A stretch of 64,000 nucleotides of DNA from Ignelater luminosus (lineage: Eukaryota; Arthropoda; Insecta; Coleoptera; Elateridae). Positions 13,701 through 28,700 of this stretch are shown here, in pieces. The position numbers were made by a program, and so were the translations under genes. Each line of letters opens with the position of its first letter. Within the stretch, counting starts at the first letter, position 1. The notes under the pieces were generated by a model. The model was not told the origin of the DNA. It worked only from the letters and a program-made list of their open reading frames with translations, and did not search any database. The stretch is taken from assembly GCA_011009095.1 (NCBI GenBank), contig VTPC01091269.1:11610-75609 (forward strand), in the 5' to 3' direction.

Positions 13701-16700
13701 CTGACATCACTGTAATACTCACAAACAAAAAATTAGTTACTTGTATAAAGCTATAATTAAAGCTAGGCTGATATGCCATAAAGAAAGTGCATCTATGCAT
13801 TAAAATATGCCTTACGATCCAGTAATATATACAAAAAATATATAATGTTATATTAATATGTGCTATGCTTTAAAAAGATAAAATCTGTGGACACTTGTTA
13901 AAGAAATAACGATTTGCATGGTTTAAAATATGCATTTTATGTTGTTAGGTCCTCATATATGCATTCGTACCAAAAACTTGTTATATATGTTATATATGCA
14001 AAATAAAATTCATTGTTTAGATAATAAACAATGAAATAAGCTCGCATAGATACTAAGAATTAATTGTGTATGCCCCATAGATAAACACATGCAAATATGC
14101 ATATTCCCAACTTGATTGTGTCTGCGCAGATATACCATAAAGAAAGTGCATATATCACTAACATATGTTACAGAAATTCAGTAATAGTATATGCAAGAAA
14201 TATGCAATGCTGCATTAATATACTATGCATATTATATGCTTTAAAAAATCAAAATCAGTAAAGAATTGTAAAAGAAATGCATGATAATGATTTGCTTGGT
14301 TTAAAATATGCATTCTTATGCTGTTAAGTCCTCATATATGCATTTATACTGAAAACCTACTATATATGCCATATACAATACAATAAAATGATCTCACATA
14401 CTAAGATGCCTCATGGATTAAAAAAAATTGCAAATATGCATCTGCTCAGCTGTAGCTTAATAATTAATACACATGCACATAGATTTTTCTTCCTGCCAGT
14501 ATTTTCAATTTTTTTAACAGGACAGCTTTATCTTGGAAACAACTGTAAAAATAGAATTTTTGGTCTCGAGATTTTTGTGATTTGAACCCCAGAAAGCATC
14601 ACCGTGTTCTCCGATTGCAGCACTTTCCCAACACTCTGTATACTTTACAATGTTAGTTAAAACAAAGCTAAAGCCCGTACTTTCGTTGATATCTATGATA
14701 GAGCAAAAACCTCGAATAAAAGTTGAATGAGGTTGAACAGTCAACTAGATGGTAAACGTAAAAGTTTGATATTGTGTTTTTCTGCAAGGGGGCGGTAGTC
14801 AACTTTTGTTTCTTAAAGAGCTTGATATATTTTTCGTTCTCTATTAAATACAGAATTTTCTTCTCTTTCTGGATATCTATGTAAAAATATCATAACCTTA
14901 TATGACAAAATCTCTAAGATGTTAAACGAATATTTATCGAACAAAGTTAATATTATCATACAACAAAACAGACAGTAGACATTGAAAGTTTAGTGATTAT
15001 CTAGAAGATATCTCACTGACGATTGGTGTGAACTATGGTTTCAACAAAATGGAAGAAACATTTTGAATGTATTAAATTTCAGATTTAGAACTATAGCCTT
15101 ATCTCTTACCAGCTAGGTCGCCTGATTGCTACATGATAATATTAACCTTGCTCAATAAATATTTATTTACTTCGGAAATCTTGTTATACCAGGCTATGAT
15201 ACTTTTACATATCCAGAAAAAGGACAAAATTGTCTATTTGACAGAAAAACAAAAAAATCGCGCCATTTAAGAAAAAAAAGTTGACTATCGCTTCCTGGTG
15301 GAAAACAGGCTGCTTAACGTCATTAAATATTTATTCAGGGTTCTATCATGGATATGAACAAAGATTTAGGCGTGTGCCTGTTTTAACCAACGTACTGTAT
15401 ACAGTCCGTTCAAAGTTAAGTCGGCACTATTGCTAACTTTGTTGTTGTTAGAGATAGAAAGTAGGTTAAATTAGCAAATTAGTAGTATTTCTTCTGCTCA
15501 TTACGATGGTGAAACAGTAAAATAATTAAGCATCGCATTATTGAGTTACTGAAAAAAATAGTAAATTAAATTTTGAACATAAATTGTCTTGTTTCATTGG
15601 TCTAAAATTAAAAATGAACAAGATATTTCGGTTTTGAAGAAATCCATAAGAAAGCTATGAGTAAGAAAGAAGAAAGTAATAAAAAGAAATATTAGAAATT
15701 AGAAAAAGTAAAATTATTAAAGATATAGGTAATTTCTAAAATGAGCATATTCTGATATATCTTCTACTGCAGATATTGACTAATTTGAAACTTTCTTCTT
15801 CTTTTTGGTGTATTTGAAATACAGCACCTTGTGTTTGCTGTCTATGTAGTATAATTTATGGATCAAACTACAATGCAAGATCAAAAACCTGTTCATCACA
15901 ACTGAAACTGTATACATCTAGTAACATTGTTAGAAGAATGTTGCACATTCTTTTTGGGGCACCATGTGCTTACTAATCGGACTAATTAAGATGATAAATA
16001 CTGACAGCGAGTAGGTAAATAAAAGCAATAAAGCAACACAAAGTACCATCTAAAATTACTGGAAAAGTTTTACAAGAATAATTAACTGCATCGTATTACG
16101 ATTATGTTTAAGACATTATTATTAATTTAGAATTACATTACATACCAGATTTACTGTTAAAAGTTATTTAGGATAAATGCCTTTGTTCTCCAATAAACGA
16201 TAAATTTACAAAAATCTGTATTATGTTTTTGCCAGAGATCGTGTTTTAACCATGTGCCGCCCTACTTCTGACGCTTATGAGATTGTGTACATTGTAAAAT
16301 CGATTTTCAGAAAATTTAAAATTCCAAGTCTAGTCATTACATAGCCTTTATTTACAATCATTTATCAATTAATATATATTGTCAGCGATCCTTTCTAACA
16401 AAAATAAAATGACTGTGCCACGCAATTTGCAATGCATAAGGATTATTTCAAGAAAAGTGTTCGGCATATTTACTTTATTGAAATAAAACGTAAACTAATT
16501 TTTGATAACAATTTTCCGAACAAGACAGGAATATTTATTTGATTTTATTTTTTTGCATGCTCAAAATTAATTATTTTGAGGTAGGAATAAGTTCATCTTG
16601 CTATAAAAGCAGATCAATAAAAACAACTACACCTTATTTTGGTTTTAGATGCGATTCCCACGTGGGTTAAAATTTCAAATGGTAGCAGAGATAATTTGGT

Positions 16701-19700
16701 TCTTCTCATTTCTGAAAGAAGATTGGAAGACAAAAACCGTTCATCCTATTTAAGTATTATTAGGGAATATCCTTTAACCGTTAAAATTGAAAATTGCTGA
16801 AAATAGGCTTAAAGCAGTAAAAAGTAGAAGAGTAATAAATAACAAACGTGGAAGAAATTCGAAATTCGTTGATTCTAATGGAGCATGTATAAAGGGGTAA
16901 GAGAAAAGATTTTCGAAAAAAATCAATCATAATGGACAGCTTTCAATATCCCCAACCTGGAATCATCGAGCACCATTTACCGCAACTCAATAAAAGCTAG
17001 GAGGCGGGGAGGAAATAAAATAAGGGGAAAGGTTGATCTGTTTTTTTACTTATAAATAACAAATCAATTTTAAAACTGCGCACTTTCGGAGTAAGGGTTT
17101 ATTTTACGACTGTGAACGTATACCCTTATTTGCTCTTTTTCTTGACGAGCATTGTCAATTTCAATTAAAGAAAATTGAGGTTATAGAGAAAATTTCCAGT
17201 TTATCTGATAGGTTTTCCAGAAAAGTACTATAGTGAAATTGATTAGATCCATAAAAAAATAATTGCTTTCCATCAAATATGTTAAAAGTAAAATATTTTT
17301 AGTAAATTAAAAACAGTGAAACAAGAAATTCCTTTATCCAAAACTGTGCGTAAACGTTTTCGATTTTCTTTTTGCCGATCATTTCAACTAAGAACACTAT
17401 TAAGGAAGAGGAACCCAATCTGATTCTAACTTTGTACAATCAATCTCGTAGCGAAATACGACCGAACTCTTTTCTTACTTATTTCCATTACTCTAAATGA
17501 ACTTCGCTGAATCGCATTTATAAAATGTACAGATAGCAAGGAAACAGTTTTAATTTTAATAAAATAAACTACCGTCGTAAAACTGAAAAAAATTTCCTTA
17601 ACGACACAAAAGCTTTTCAAACTGGAGTAAATAACATTTTACTAGCACGCATTCTATAAAACTAAGAAAATTCTGACAGTTTAGGTACCTAAAATAACGG
17701 CAAACCTAGTGAAAACGATTCGATTAACCTTGTAAGAGGCCAATTTCCATGAAGAAGCATGCAGAGTTGATAATAGTGAAGCGTGCAAAACTGATCTAAA
17801 TTACTAGGTGTGGGCTATCGACGGAAAAACCACTTAAGGGTTAAGTAATCATTGTAGAATCAAGATTCATTTTTTGATAAAAAAAAGTTCAGTAGACTTT
17901 TATATCTTGTAATTTTTAAAGAATCCTTATAGGGTTTATCGCATGGAATAAAAATGTTAACATAACAAATTACGAATAGTTCGAAGTGTCTAAACAACAA
18001 ACGAATCACATTGTTCGTTTACATTTTGTTGTTAATTAAATATAATAAATGTAAACTACGCAAGCAAAGAAAATTCTTAATGGATGTTTAGTTTCTAGCA
18101 ATTTAATAAGATGCATCAGAAAAGTAAAACTTCTAACAACTAGAAACCCCTTCTTAATCACTAAAATTTAAATTAACGACCACATCTGAAATTTACTGAC
18201 ATTTTCCACGCGATTGTACGAAAAGCATTGGAACACTAGAGGTCGTGTAAACCACCTACACCAAAATAAATGGTTCCAATTTAAATAAATAATTTACTAT
18301 TTTAGTCTCTGTCAGTGTTCAATATATTTTCGTACAAAGAAACGTCGAAGACCTTAAATAAGACTTTCTGCTAATGAAGTCGATGAATTTAGATAGGAAA
18401 AAGGCAAATGAAATTCTGAGAAAGAAGAAATTTGCAGGTAAGTTCACGGAGAGAAAATGCTATCAACCAGATAGATATTGCATGTAAGAACGGCTGTGGA
18501 ATGAAGGAATTCACGTAATTAACTAGAAGGTGAAGTGTAGGGACGCGGATAAATTGTCAAACTATTGGCGCGACCGAAATATTACCTGAATGGGGGGTTC
18601 GAAATGAATTGTTTTACATTCTAAAGACACTTTTTAAAAAGATAGGAAAACATCTATATATTTTCCGCTTAAACGAGTTTTTCTGTTTTTAGAGTATCTC
18701 GTTAAGTAATGTTACAGTATAGACGAAAGATATGGCAACACACCATTTCGAAATTAAAGAAAATACTCATTGTCTTGACTTTATAAAAACATACTGTAAT
18801 GCATAGGACTAACAAATATCCCGAAACAGAAAGCAACCAGAGACACCATATACTCATACTTAGACAGATTGTTTTTTAAGGAAAATTAGGAAACAGCACT
18901 GTTAAGACACACTTGTAAACAAGAACGAAAAGGATCATGATACAAGAGATAAAAAGATTACAACGAGAAGCCAACTAAAGAGTTCTTTCATGAAGTTAAA
19001 GCAAAAACAAAACATTAAACTTCTAGGTAAGAATTCGTCTAATAAGGAATTTTATCTTGCCTATAGTATTTCAGGATATCTGTACAATACTTAATATTAC
19101 AACTATTCTAATCTAAATCAAGTAGGCGTCCCATTTAAAAACATGTGCTTGATTTATAGTTCCATCAAATCCAAACTCAGGTGACTATAATTATGAATCC
19201 CAGAGTAGTTAATAGTATGCTATATATATTTTCATATAATGTAACAGGAAAAACAGCACTATCACAACATGTGACAACAATAGAATTAAAGAAATACCAA
19301 ATACAGTAATACCCCCACTTACGCTACCCAATTTTATTACACATTTTTCTTCTAAATTATTGTTTTCTTTAGTCTCCGATCCCAATTAAACATAATTTGT
19401 ATGTATTTATATGCAAAATTGTACCCCAATTTACGCGAATTCGATTTACGCGGTTATCGTTCGGTCCCACCTATGGCGTAAGTACACAATTCGATATTTT
19501 TATAATTTATCTTTTGAAAATACTAAGTAAAGAAAAAACACAATGTATAGTATAGTGCAGTGGATAAAAAAATTACAAAAATGAATATGTAAATGCATGC
19601 TATACCAAATTCCGTTTTAGTAGATCAACCTAACCTAACCTTTAACCCCTATCTAGTATTACGAAATTGTAATTACGTAAATGACTGTAGGTTGTACGAC

Positions 19701-22700
19701 TAAAATGAATAATTATGTAGAATAATACAGTATGAAGTATGGAGGAGAATGACAATTCTGTTTATATTGTGCGTGGTCAACAATCCGAACTCCAATTTAT
19801 TTAACCCACCACAGGATTCAGGAATTAGTGGCTCAAAGAGGTTTGAATTTCAAGCGTGAGGCTTACAAGCAACCTACAGTGCGGTGAACTTAGCATCGGA
19901 GACGTTCACAAGAAATTTCTCCGCTACTAACCATATCCAAATGAATAAACAAGAAAACAAAAAAAGTAATTTTAAAATTTCTCAAATGATTATTTAACAA
20001 TAGAATAACGCTTCTAAATTATATTTTAATGCCTTCACTAATAACAAATAACAAATAATAGAATATTGTAGTTTATGAATTATAAAACGTAATGATATTA
20101 GCAGTTAAGAAAATATTAAGTTATTGGTTATGCATGCGCTACCTCAAACATCGATTAAATTCGTAATGGAGCTCGGTTCTTTGTAATCTGACAATTCAAA
20201 TTCATCAGAACCTAAACTTGTTTTCGTTATTACTTCCGCTAGTTAGTGCTAGAAATGTTAGCGAATGTATTATCAAAACTAATTACAACTTCCAAGTCGA
20301 GTCAAGTCCGTATAGCGAGCACACGCATAGTAGGTATAACGGACTGTTTCAAAATAGTTAAAGAACAAAATACTTTGATAGAATGACACAAAAATAAGCA
20401 GTAGCAAACAAAAAAGTTTTTTTTTTTTATAACAAGCAAAGTTTTTAGATTTTATTTTGTTTTTTCAAGTTTTGACGAAAGCGTATGTTTTGGACGTAAA
20501 GATTATTATGTTATCAAGAAAAAATTAAAAATAAAAGTCGAATATTTAGATTGTTTTTTGTTCAATCATATTTTGTGACTTTATAATATTAGTATCAATG
20601 TTTTAACAAATGAGGCGCTTCTTAAAAAAAAGGACTGAATTTTTTTATTTAGTGTACTATAACAGTTGATAACGGAATTGCGAGTATTTTCATAACTGAT
20701 ATCTCTAAACCCAGGTATAATATAATTTTCAAAAAAAACCTAAGAAGTTTCTTCTTCAATCCTGTTTGTTAATATGAATTTGCAAAAAAAATAATCAAAC
20801 ACTCACAGTTTTAGAAAATACAGTAAAACTCGCTGACAGTTCAGATTAAATTATTCAATTAAAAGTATTTACTCTCATCTGTTTCGTATTGATTGCTATT
20901 GTTATTTTCGTTGCAAGTGGTGTGGTGTCATATAAGATTCTGAGGTTATGTGTGCAAAAGTAAACACAGCGACCTCTATGATAGAGTTAGTTATGTATTC
21001 TAATGTTCTCTATAAATAAATTGACGTGTTGTTTCTTGTTACGCTATCTTCATTTGTTTGCAAGATATTAAGGGTAGCTCATTTTAAAATGAACAGACTA
21101 TAACAAATACCTATCGATAAAATATCAAAAACGGCTTTTTAGAAAAAGTGCATTATCTTATGTTATGAGACAACGCTACTACATTTATTTTGTCTTCTAG
21201 AAAAACTTAAGATTTCCAAATCGATGTTACCAGAATTGGCTAAGTAGAGTGACCTTGTGTATGGTACCATATGTAGCCTGGAAAAGGGCAAATTCTGACC
21301 GTGGACACCATAGATTTTGGCAAAAGACGGAGGCTTAACCTACAATGAAATTAGCTTTTTCTAAGAAGTCCCAAGCCCCAAGGGTACTCGTGAGATAGAA
21401 TCGAAGTACAGCAAAAGAGTGAGCAGAGAGGACGCGCTAGGCAATTTCGTTAATGTTTTCTGAAAAGAGCCTTTACATATTAATGTTGATTTTGACATTT
21501 TGAACATAGAAAGACTATCTAAGCAATTTCGGTTTTATTGTAGGAGTAATAACTGACTTCAACTTCAAAGTCGTTATGAAAAGGTTTCGATTTGTACGCT
21601 CATATTTCATTGCTGCAACTTTGAATAATATATTATTAGTATTTGTCGTGGCGTACCTAAAAATAAAAAGTTTGTAAAAACGAAATCCTAAATAAAAATC
21701 AGGTTTTTCCGTTTCCTTCTTTTTATTCATTGTCAGTTAGTATTATTTTTGTTAGTAACTCTGAAGACCAAGTTCGATCTCAAAATCTAAAAAGGTAATT
21801 CTGCATCAGAAAGAAGTAGTCTCGCAATTACTACGTCAGACGACATTGTCAAAACTACTAGTTTACCAAATACCGAATTCAATTCGAAACTTTTTAAGAA
21901 CTTACAGGAGTTGAAAACGGTTTTAAATGCTTCCGAATATATTAAAAAAGAAATTGTTTCAAAATTGAAATATCGAATCGCAAATGAAGCATTTTCTCCG
22001 TTGGAAAAGGCGACAATAATGAAATAATTAAGGAAACACCCTTTATATTAAGCTAATGTGTTGTATACTCTCAAACAATAAACAAACACGCACGCTATGG
22101 TACGCGTAGTTCACTGATAATATCTATAACCTCCTCAGTATTTTATATATGTATATATAGATATGTTTTTGTAATAATGAATGTTGGTTCATATAATTTT
22201 CATAGCACAATCTCTTGTTTGTACTGGTGACAAATTCCCATCAACATTACATTAAAGTACGAACTTGAACGCTGTCAGTCGGAAGTAATTTAAATTTTAG
22301 GAAATTACGTTTCTAGTACGAGATGGACTCCAACTACATCGCGAGTCCACGCAAATGAGCGCCATTCATTACAGATAGAACAATAAATAAAGCAACCCCT
22401 TCGCACACCTACGCTTTTCATAGATTTAAATAAACGTAGAATTTCTAGAATAGAAAGACTTTATAAATTACGGGCATTTATTCATGCCGGCTTGTTTTGA
22501 CAACAAACTCTTTTCAATTACCTGACAAAAAATAGGTTTCATTATTAATTCAAACCAACACTACAACAATCTATATCGAATAAATAAATCTTCATCCAAA
22601 GATAAATATTTTTTCTGGTCTACACAAATATCATTTGGAATATAAGAATTCTTTCTGTTATTATCAAGATCGAGAACATCAGACGTCACGCGAACGTGAA

Positions 22701-25700
22701 GAAAACTAAAATATTCAAACGTTCCATCCAAACGTTTCTAACTTCTATGACAAGCTCGTCTCAGTTCTCGCAAGGGGTTACATCAAGTGTAACATCGCTG
22801 CCAAATAACCATGCCAAGAATTACCTTAAGATTTTTAATGAAATGGAAGTAATTAAGTTTTGATATTGACGAAAAATTCTTTAAATGGGTAAGAATCTAA
22901 ATTAATGCTCTCGCTAATGAAATTTTTGTTAAAACTTGAGCACGTTCGTACGCTTCAGTATTTTAATAAAAAATTCGATTATTAATAAAATTCTGATTAA
23001 GCTCAACTTATTTTCATATCAAATACGTCAAGTTTTTTACTTTCTGGCTTAATGAGGTTTTTTTTAAATAAGTGGAATTATAAAGAACAAATTAAATCGT
23101 AAGCAAGAAATAAAAGAGTTCCTTTTTAAATAAGGGCCCTTAATACGGCATTATAAAGAAACCTGAATCTAAAACGTGTTTGCTCAAATATTTCCCAACA
23201 GCAACTGGGACAGATCCTAACGTAAAGTACTTAGTTTATAGCATTTAGAAAACTTATTTTCCACGTTCGGGGCGATCAATTTGTAAATGGTTCTATAAAA
23301 TTGTAACATCTAAATAAATTACAAAACCACTTGAGTAGGAGAGATCTTTAGAAATATTATTCTTGTAAAGAATGAGAGTGTAATACAATTCCAAAGATAT
23401 TTTCCTTGCAGCCAAATTGCAAATTTCCTCCCACAGTGTTAGAAACATAATAACGCTTCATTCTGGAGAATTTTTATTTTGATCTACATCTAGATTCTTT
23501 AAAAGGGCAAATTTGTCGATTGTATACCGAATACTTAACTGTTTATTTTGATACAATTCCAGGAATTTTGCTTTAATTGAAAGAGAATGTTTTTTCCAAT
23601 TTCTAGTTGTTTATAAAACATCAAATGATTAATATAAGGTTGATTGAAAACCGAAGATTGAAATTTTAAAAGCCTTTTAGATATGTAAGTATTTCTTATG
23701 CAAAACTTAAAGCTGATAGTTCTAACTATACCTAAAAATACCCGTTTGCAAATGTCGGACAAGAAGTAAATAATTTTATAAATCTTTTCTTAGTGATATG
23801 TTATCAAAAAAATAATTATAACATTATCAGTTGCTTGCTATAATTTGCAGAATTGAAAATTTTGTAACGCTTAAAACGGTGTAATTTATGTTTGTAAATC
23901 ACGAATTCGAAGAGAGTAGAAAATTAACGCTAAAGTTGGTTCTAGTTGTATGATACAAAAACTCAGTAATTTACTTGCAGCTTCTAATAGTAGATTCGAA
24001 TTGATGGTAAAAAAATTACAAATGACTTAATTAAATAGATACCATACAGGATGTTAAAGTCTTTTAAATGAAAATGTAATAATTACATGTAGTAATCAGA
24101 ATGTCCTATACGAGGGTGGTCTGAAAAGTTTCCGACCTAACAAAGATACAAGACATTTTTTCTGCAAATTTTTTTTTATTTTTCAACATAGTCTCCTTGT
24201 AACTCTACACACTTCTCCCATCGCTGTAACCCGTCCAAATAGTACTCGGCATCTTTCTCTGCAAAATAATTGTTCACGAAGGTGATTGCCTCTTCATTTG
24301 ACGAAAATCTTTGTCCTCCGAGCGCAATTTTTAGATGAGGGAACAAAAAGAAGTCGCTTGGGGCTAGATCTGGTGAGTAAGGCGGATGGTCAAGCAGTTC
24401 AAACCGTAATTCGTGGATTTTCGCCATGGCAACCGCTGAGGTGTGAGACGGTGCGTTGTCTTGGTGAAACAGGATTTTCTTTTTCTGCAAATGTGGCCGT
24501 TTTTTCGCAAGTTCTGCCTTCAGCTTGTCAAGTAATGATGCATAGTATGCTCCTGTAATGGTTTTTCCTTTTTGAAGATAATCGATTAAAATAACTCCAT
24601 GACTATCCCAAAAAACAGACGCCATCACTTTCCCAGCCGAAAAAACAGTTTTTGCTTTTTTTGGAGCCGGTTCCCCCTTTGCAGTCCACTGTTTGGACTG
24701 TATTTTTGTTTCGGGCGTATAATGGTGTATCCAAGTTTCATCTACAGTAATTAATCGGCGCCAAAACTCGGATTTATTTCGCCTAAACTGCGCCAAAAGA
24801 GCGTTGGAAATATTCATTCGAACACGTTTTTGGTCTAACGTGAGCAAACGCGGCACCCAACGCGCGGACAGCTTTCTCATGCCTAAATGTTGATTTAATA
24901 TGTGACAAACACGTTCTTTTGACATGTTCATAACCTCTGCTATCTCTCTCACTTTAATTCGGCGGTCGTCTAGCACCATTTGGTGAACTTTGGCGATGTT
25001 TTCGTCGGTAGTTGCAGTTTTTGGACGTCCCGAACGTTCATCGTCTCCCAAGCTCTTACGGCCACGTTTAAATTCAGCAGCCCAAAATTTCACTGTGGTA
25101 AACGATGGTGCAGAGTCCCCATACACAGAATCCAACTCATCTTTTATTTGCGAAGGCGTATTGCCTTTCAAAAACAAATATTTAATGACAGCTCGATACT
25201 CGATTTTGTCCATTTTCACAAAAAAAACTCACATCAACTCACTCAAACGACTGTTACATAAAAACTGCGCGTCCAAAATGGCTGAAACTTTGGTGAGTAA
25301 CTTTTCAGACCACTCTCGTACACCTTCGCTCTCCAAATGGGCCAGCGTCTAGCTATGGTTTCCACCAACCTTCTTCAGAAAATTAAATACGAAGACAATT
25401 CGGGCTTCGCTTTTCATTACTTTATGTAGATTAATAAATTATATTTTTCAATACACAATTTGGGAAAAAGATCTTGTTGAATTCAAAGTAAAAATTCATC
25501 CTTTATTTGGGTCTTGCAAAAATGTCCTCATGAATGAGATTTTCTGTTCCTTCTTCGAAACTCACGTCAGAAACTCGACGGTCTGATGCATCTTAGACCG
25601 TTTCTGAGAGAAACAAAGCTGTTGCCATAAGTCCTCTTCCTTTCTAAATTCATAATTTTGACAAGACTACATGCTCTTAAGGTACACTGCATACATTACT

Positions 25701-28700
25701 GGTTTCATGATTGTTTTTTTATAGTGGTGAGTGTCACGGTATGTTTGTGACTGCACATGTACATTATGAATGTAAGTAGGTTACCTTAGAAATAATTCAG
25801 AAGATGCTTGATCATGCTAGAACAGTATAGTCATTTTTTCTCTATCCAATCCAATTTCTTTCCCTTTTTATTATCCAGTTGCTCTTGCTATTGGAGACCA
25901 TACGTATCGGATATTTGGATGCAATAACAGGGTCGAATTTAATTAAGAACAAATTTCTTAATCAAAATACTTTGAAAACAGATTTTATAGTGTAGTTTAC
26001 CTTATTATTTAAAATGAAGTGTAGCTTCCATACATTATTTACTTGCTTTTTTAGTTAGGATGTGAACGTCTATAATATTTAGCCATCGTTCCGGTCTATA
26101 CTTATAATCTTTTTGGGACACACTGTATAACATTAATTAAATTGTGTTTTAATCTCTTTTTTCAACGCTACAGTCTTAAAACAATATGGAAACTATTACA
26201 TGATAAATTTTCATTTACGCTGTAAATAACATGAATATGTATAACCATTTAAAAGAAGCAGAAATGTAAACACGGTATTATACGCTAATACAGACTCTTC
26301 TATAAAGAAATAAAACAAAATAAGCTAACTTTCACCAAACCACAAAAGAAACAGCTTTCGAATCACACCTAGAATGTTGCGTTTATTTAAAGTAATCCAA
26401 AGTTTGCATAAGAACAAATTTAAAGTCAATTTTTCGCCGGAACTGCATAAAAATATTTAGGGTTGACTTTAAATAAGTTGGTGACGTTTTCCGAAACATC
26501 CGCGATATGATATGAGTATTTCCCTGTCATTCAATAAAAATGTGTTCCATAAATTTAGACTGTTTTAAGATCTGGGTGGCCGTGCTTTTCTCTATAACCG
26601 AGGTTCGTAATCCCTCGATATTTAGAGAAAATATCGTATAACAAAACGTTCAATTTCTCTTAGCGCTTATTCAATCTAACACCCGCATTAATGTTACAAT
26701 GGTCGTAAGCTGCGCGTCATCGTCATTTAAATAATCCACCTCTACAATAGTAAATATGAATGGGGGGCTATTCTGTGACAATGTCGATCGTAACCCTAAC
26801 AATACGTCTGATAAATGTAATGGATACCTCGTAACGAGTATCAACACCTTTGGGGAGTGTATTTGGATAAAAAAAGCCCAAAACGCTTTGTAAACTTCAA
26901 ACAGGAATATACTGTCTACCTTGCGTTTCATGCATCCCTTCATGTCCTATACAAATATTTTATAGAAATTTAAACGTAATAAGCGACGCTAACGCGATCA
27001 AAATATTTCAAATCAACTTGACAAAAATTAATTCCTGAGACAAACTGAAATGAAATCTTCTGAATGTAATATTTTTTATAAGTTCACTTCAAGGTACAGA
27101 AAGCCCACACCCAATACTGAGATGTTTTTACAAACTAACGCAATTACAAGATATTAACAAGTTCTATAGACAGTACTTTAAGTGTGGGATACGAATATCT
27201 GTGAAAATGAATTCTAATTAACAGGCAAGCGTTCTACAAGCTAAACAAGGCACTAGTCGAGTTTACAAAGAGAAAAATTCTTTCCTATACAGAATTCACT
27301 AATTAATTAAAATTTTAATAACTTCAGTAGTCTAGTAATAATTATTGCTGAATGAAATTAGAACAATATTCTAGATTTGTTGAGGACTTCTCGAATAACT
27401 TCCAGGTTTATTGAAGTTTAATTTAAGAAATCACAAAAACACTTGTGTTGGTGCAAATATGAATCTGTGGACGTCCGCGTATACAATAGCGAACTTTTTT
27501 TTGTTTTTGTGCTTACATGTTAATTTTCATGCTTAATAAAATAATAATTATAGAGAGATAATAAAGAATTCTTTGAAAATTATATTCGTACTCTTTATAA
27601 ATACCTTGTTGATTGAAGAAGTTATTCCGACCATATTGTTATTGCCTAAGTTAATTGAGATTTAGTCTCTTAGAAGAGGTTGATTAAAATCGAAGAAAGC
27701 CTGAAATTTAGTCAGAAATATCCAAGATACGACTGGTATAGTAGCCAAAATTCTTAGATTTTCTAATGAAGATAGATACCACTACAAATTAATTTTCTTA
27801 GCATAATGAAATCAGGATTCAAACCAATTTTGAAAATCAGCTTTTAAATGGCTGAAATAAATTCATTAATTTGAGAAACCCATATTTTGGTTACTATGCC
27901 TAAATTGCATAAGAACTGCCAAATCTCAATAATTCATTTTTTTCCAGAGCTTGATAGACACAGTACTTCTTTTTTTATACCAGGTGTATTATCTGGTAAT
28001 AGCCTTTTACACTGTATTAGATAATAACGATTTTCAATGTTGGCCAAATAAAAAAATAATAATTTTTCCCATTTGGTGCGAACTCTTTGGCGGTCACTGT
28101 GTAATTTTAAATCAAAAATTGTCAGGAGGAATATAGCGTTAACAAGATTTTTTGATTTCATTCTCTTAGGTGATGAAGCAGACTTATAGTATTTCCAAAA
28201 TCAAAACGGCTACTAAAACTTTAAATTTTCAGTGTTGGAAGATTCCAGGTTTGCTCATTAAATAAAATCAAACGTTCTAGCTAAACAATTCAAAGTGTAG
28301 GACACTGAAAGATCTGGCGTTGTAAATAATTATGAAACCCAAGAAAACCAAATTGACAAATATAATATGTACAACGTTTCATGGTACACTCATACAAAAG
28401 CTCTACATTATGCAGAAAACGAAAAGTGCATTTTCCCAAAACATAGCATCATTTCTTCTGCTACTTGACTCTTTCGAAATGTAGAATGCTCAATACAAAA
28501 AAATTATATTTCTTGTCACCTCTTGTCTTAAATTTAGCTTAATATATCTGTACTGAGTTAGCCATTTTGGATATTATTTGTAAAATGATGTTGGTTTTCA
28601 AATAAAAATTTCCTTAATCACCATATGAGATAAATCTGGTCTTCATGTTAATAGGAAACTGGTGGTTTTCCCTAATTCTCAAGAAACTAAGTGCTCTTTC

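Noticed and set aside
19620-19650. cctaacctaacc as an interstitial insect telomere repeat (TTAGG)
   Set aside because: There are only about two units, which is expected by chance in this composition.
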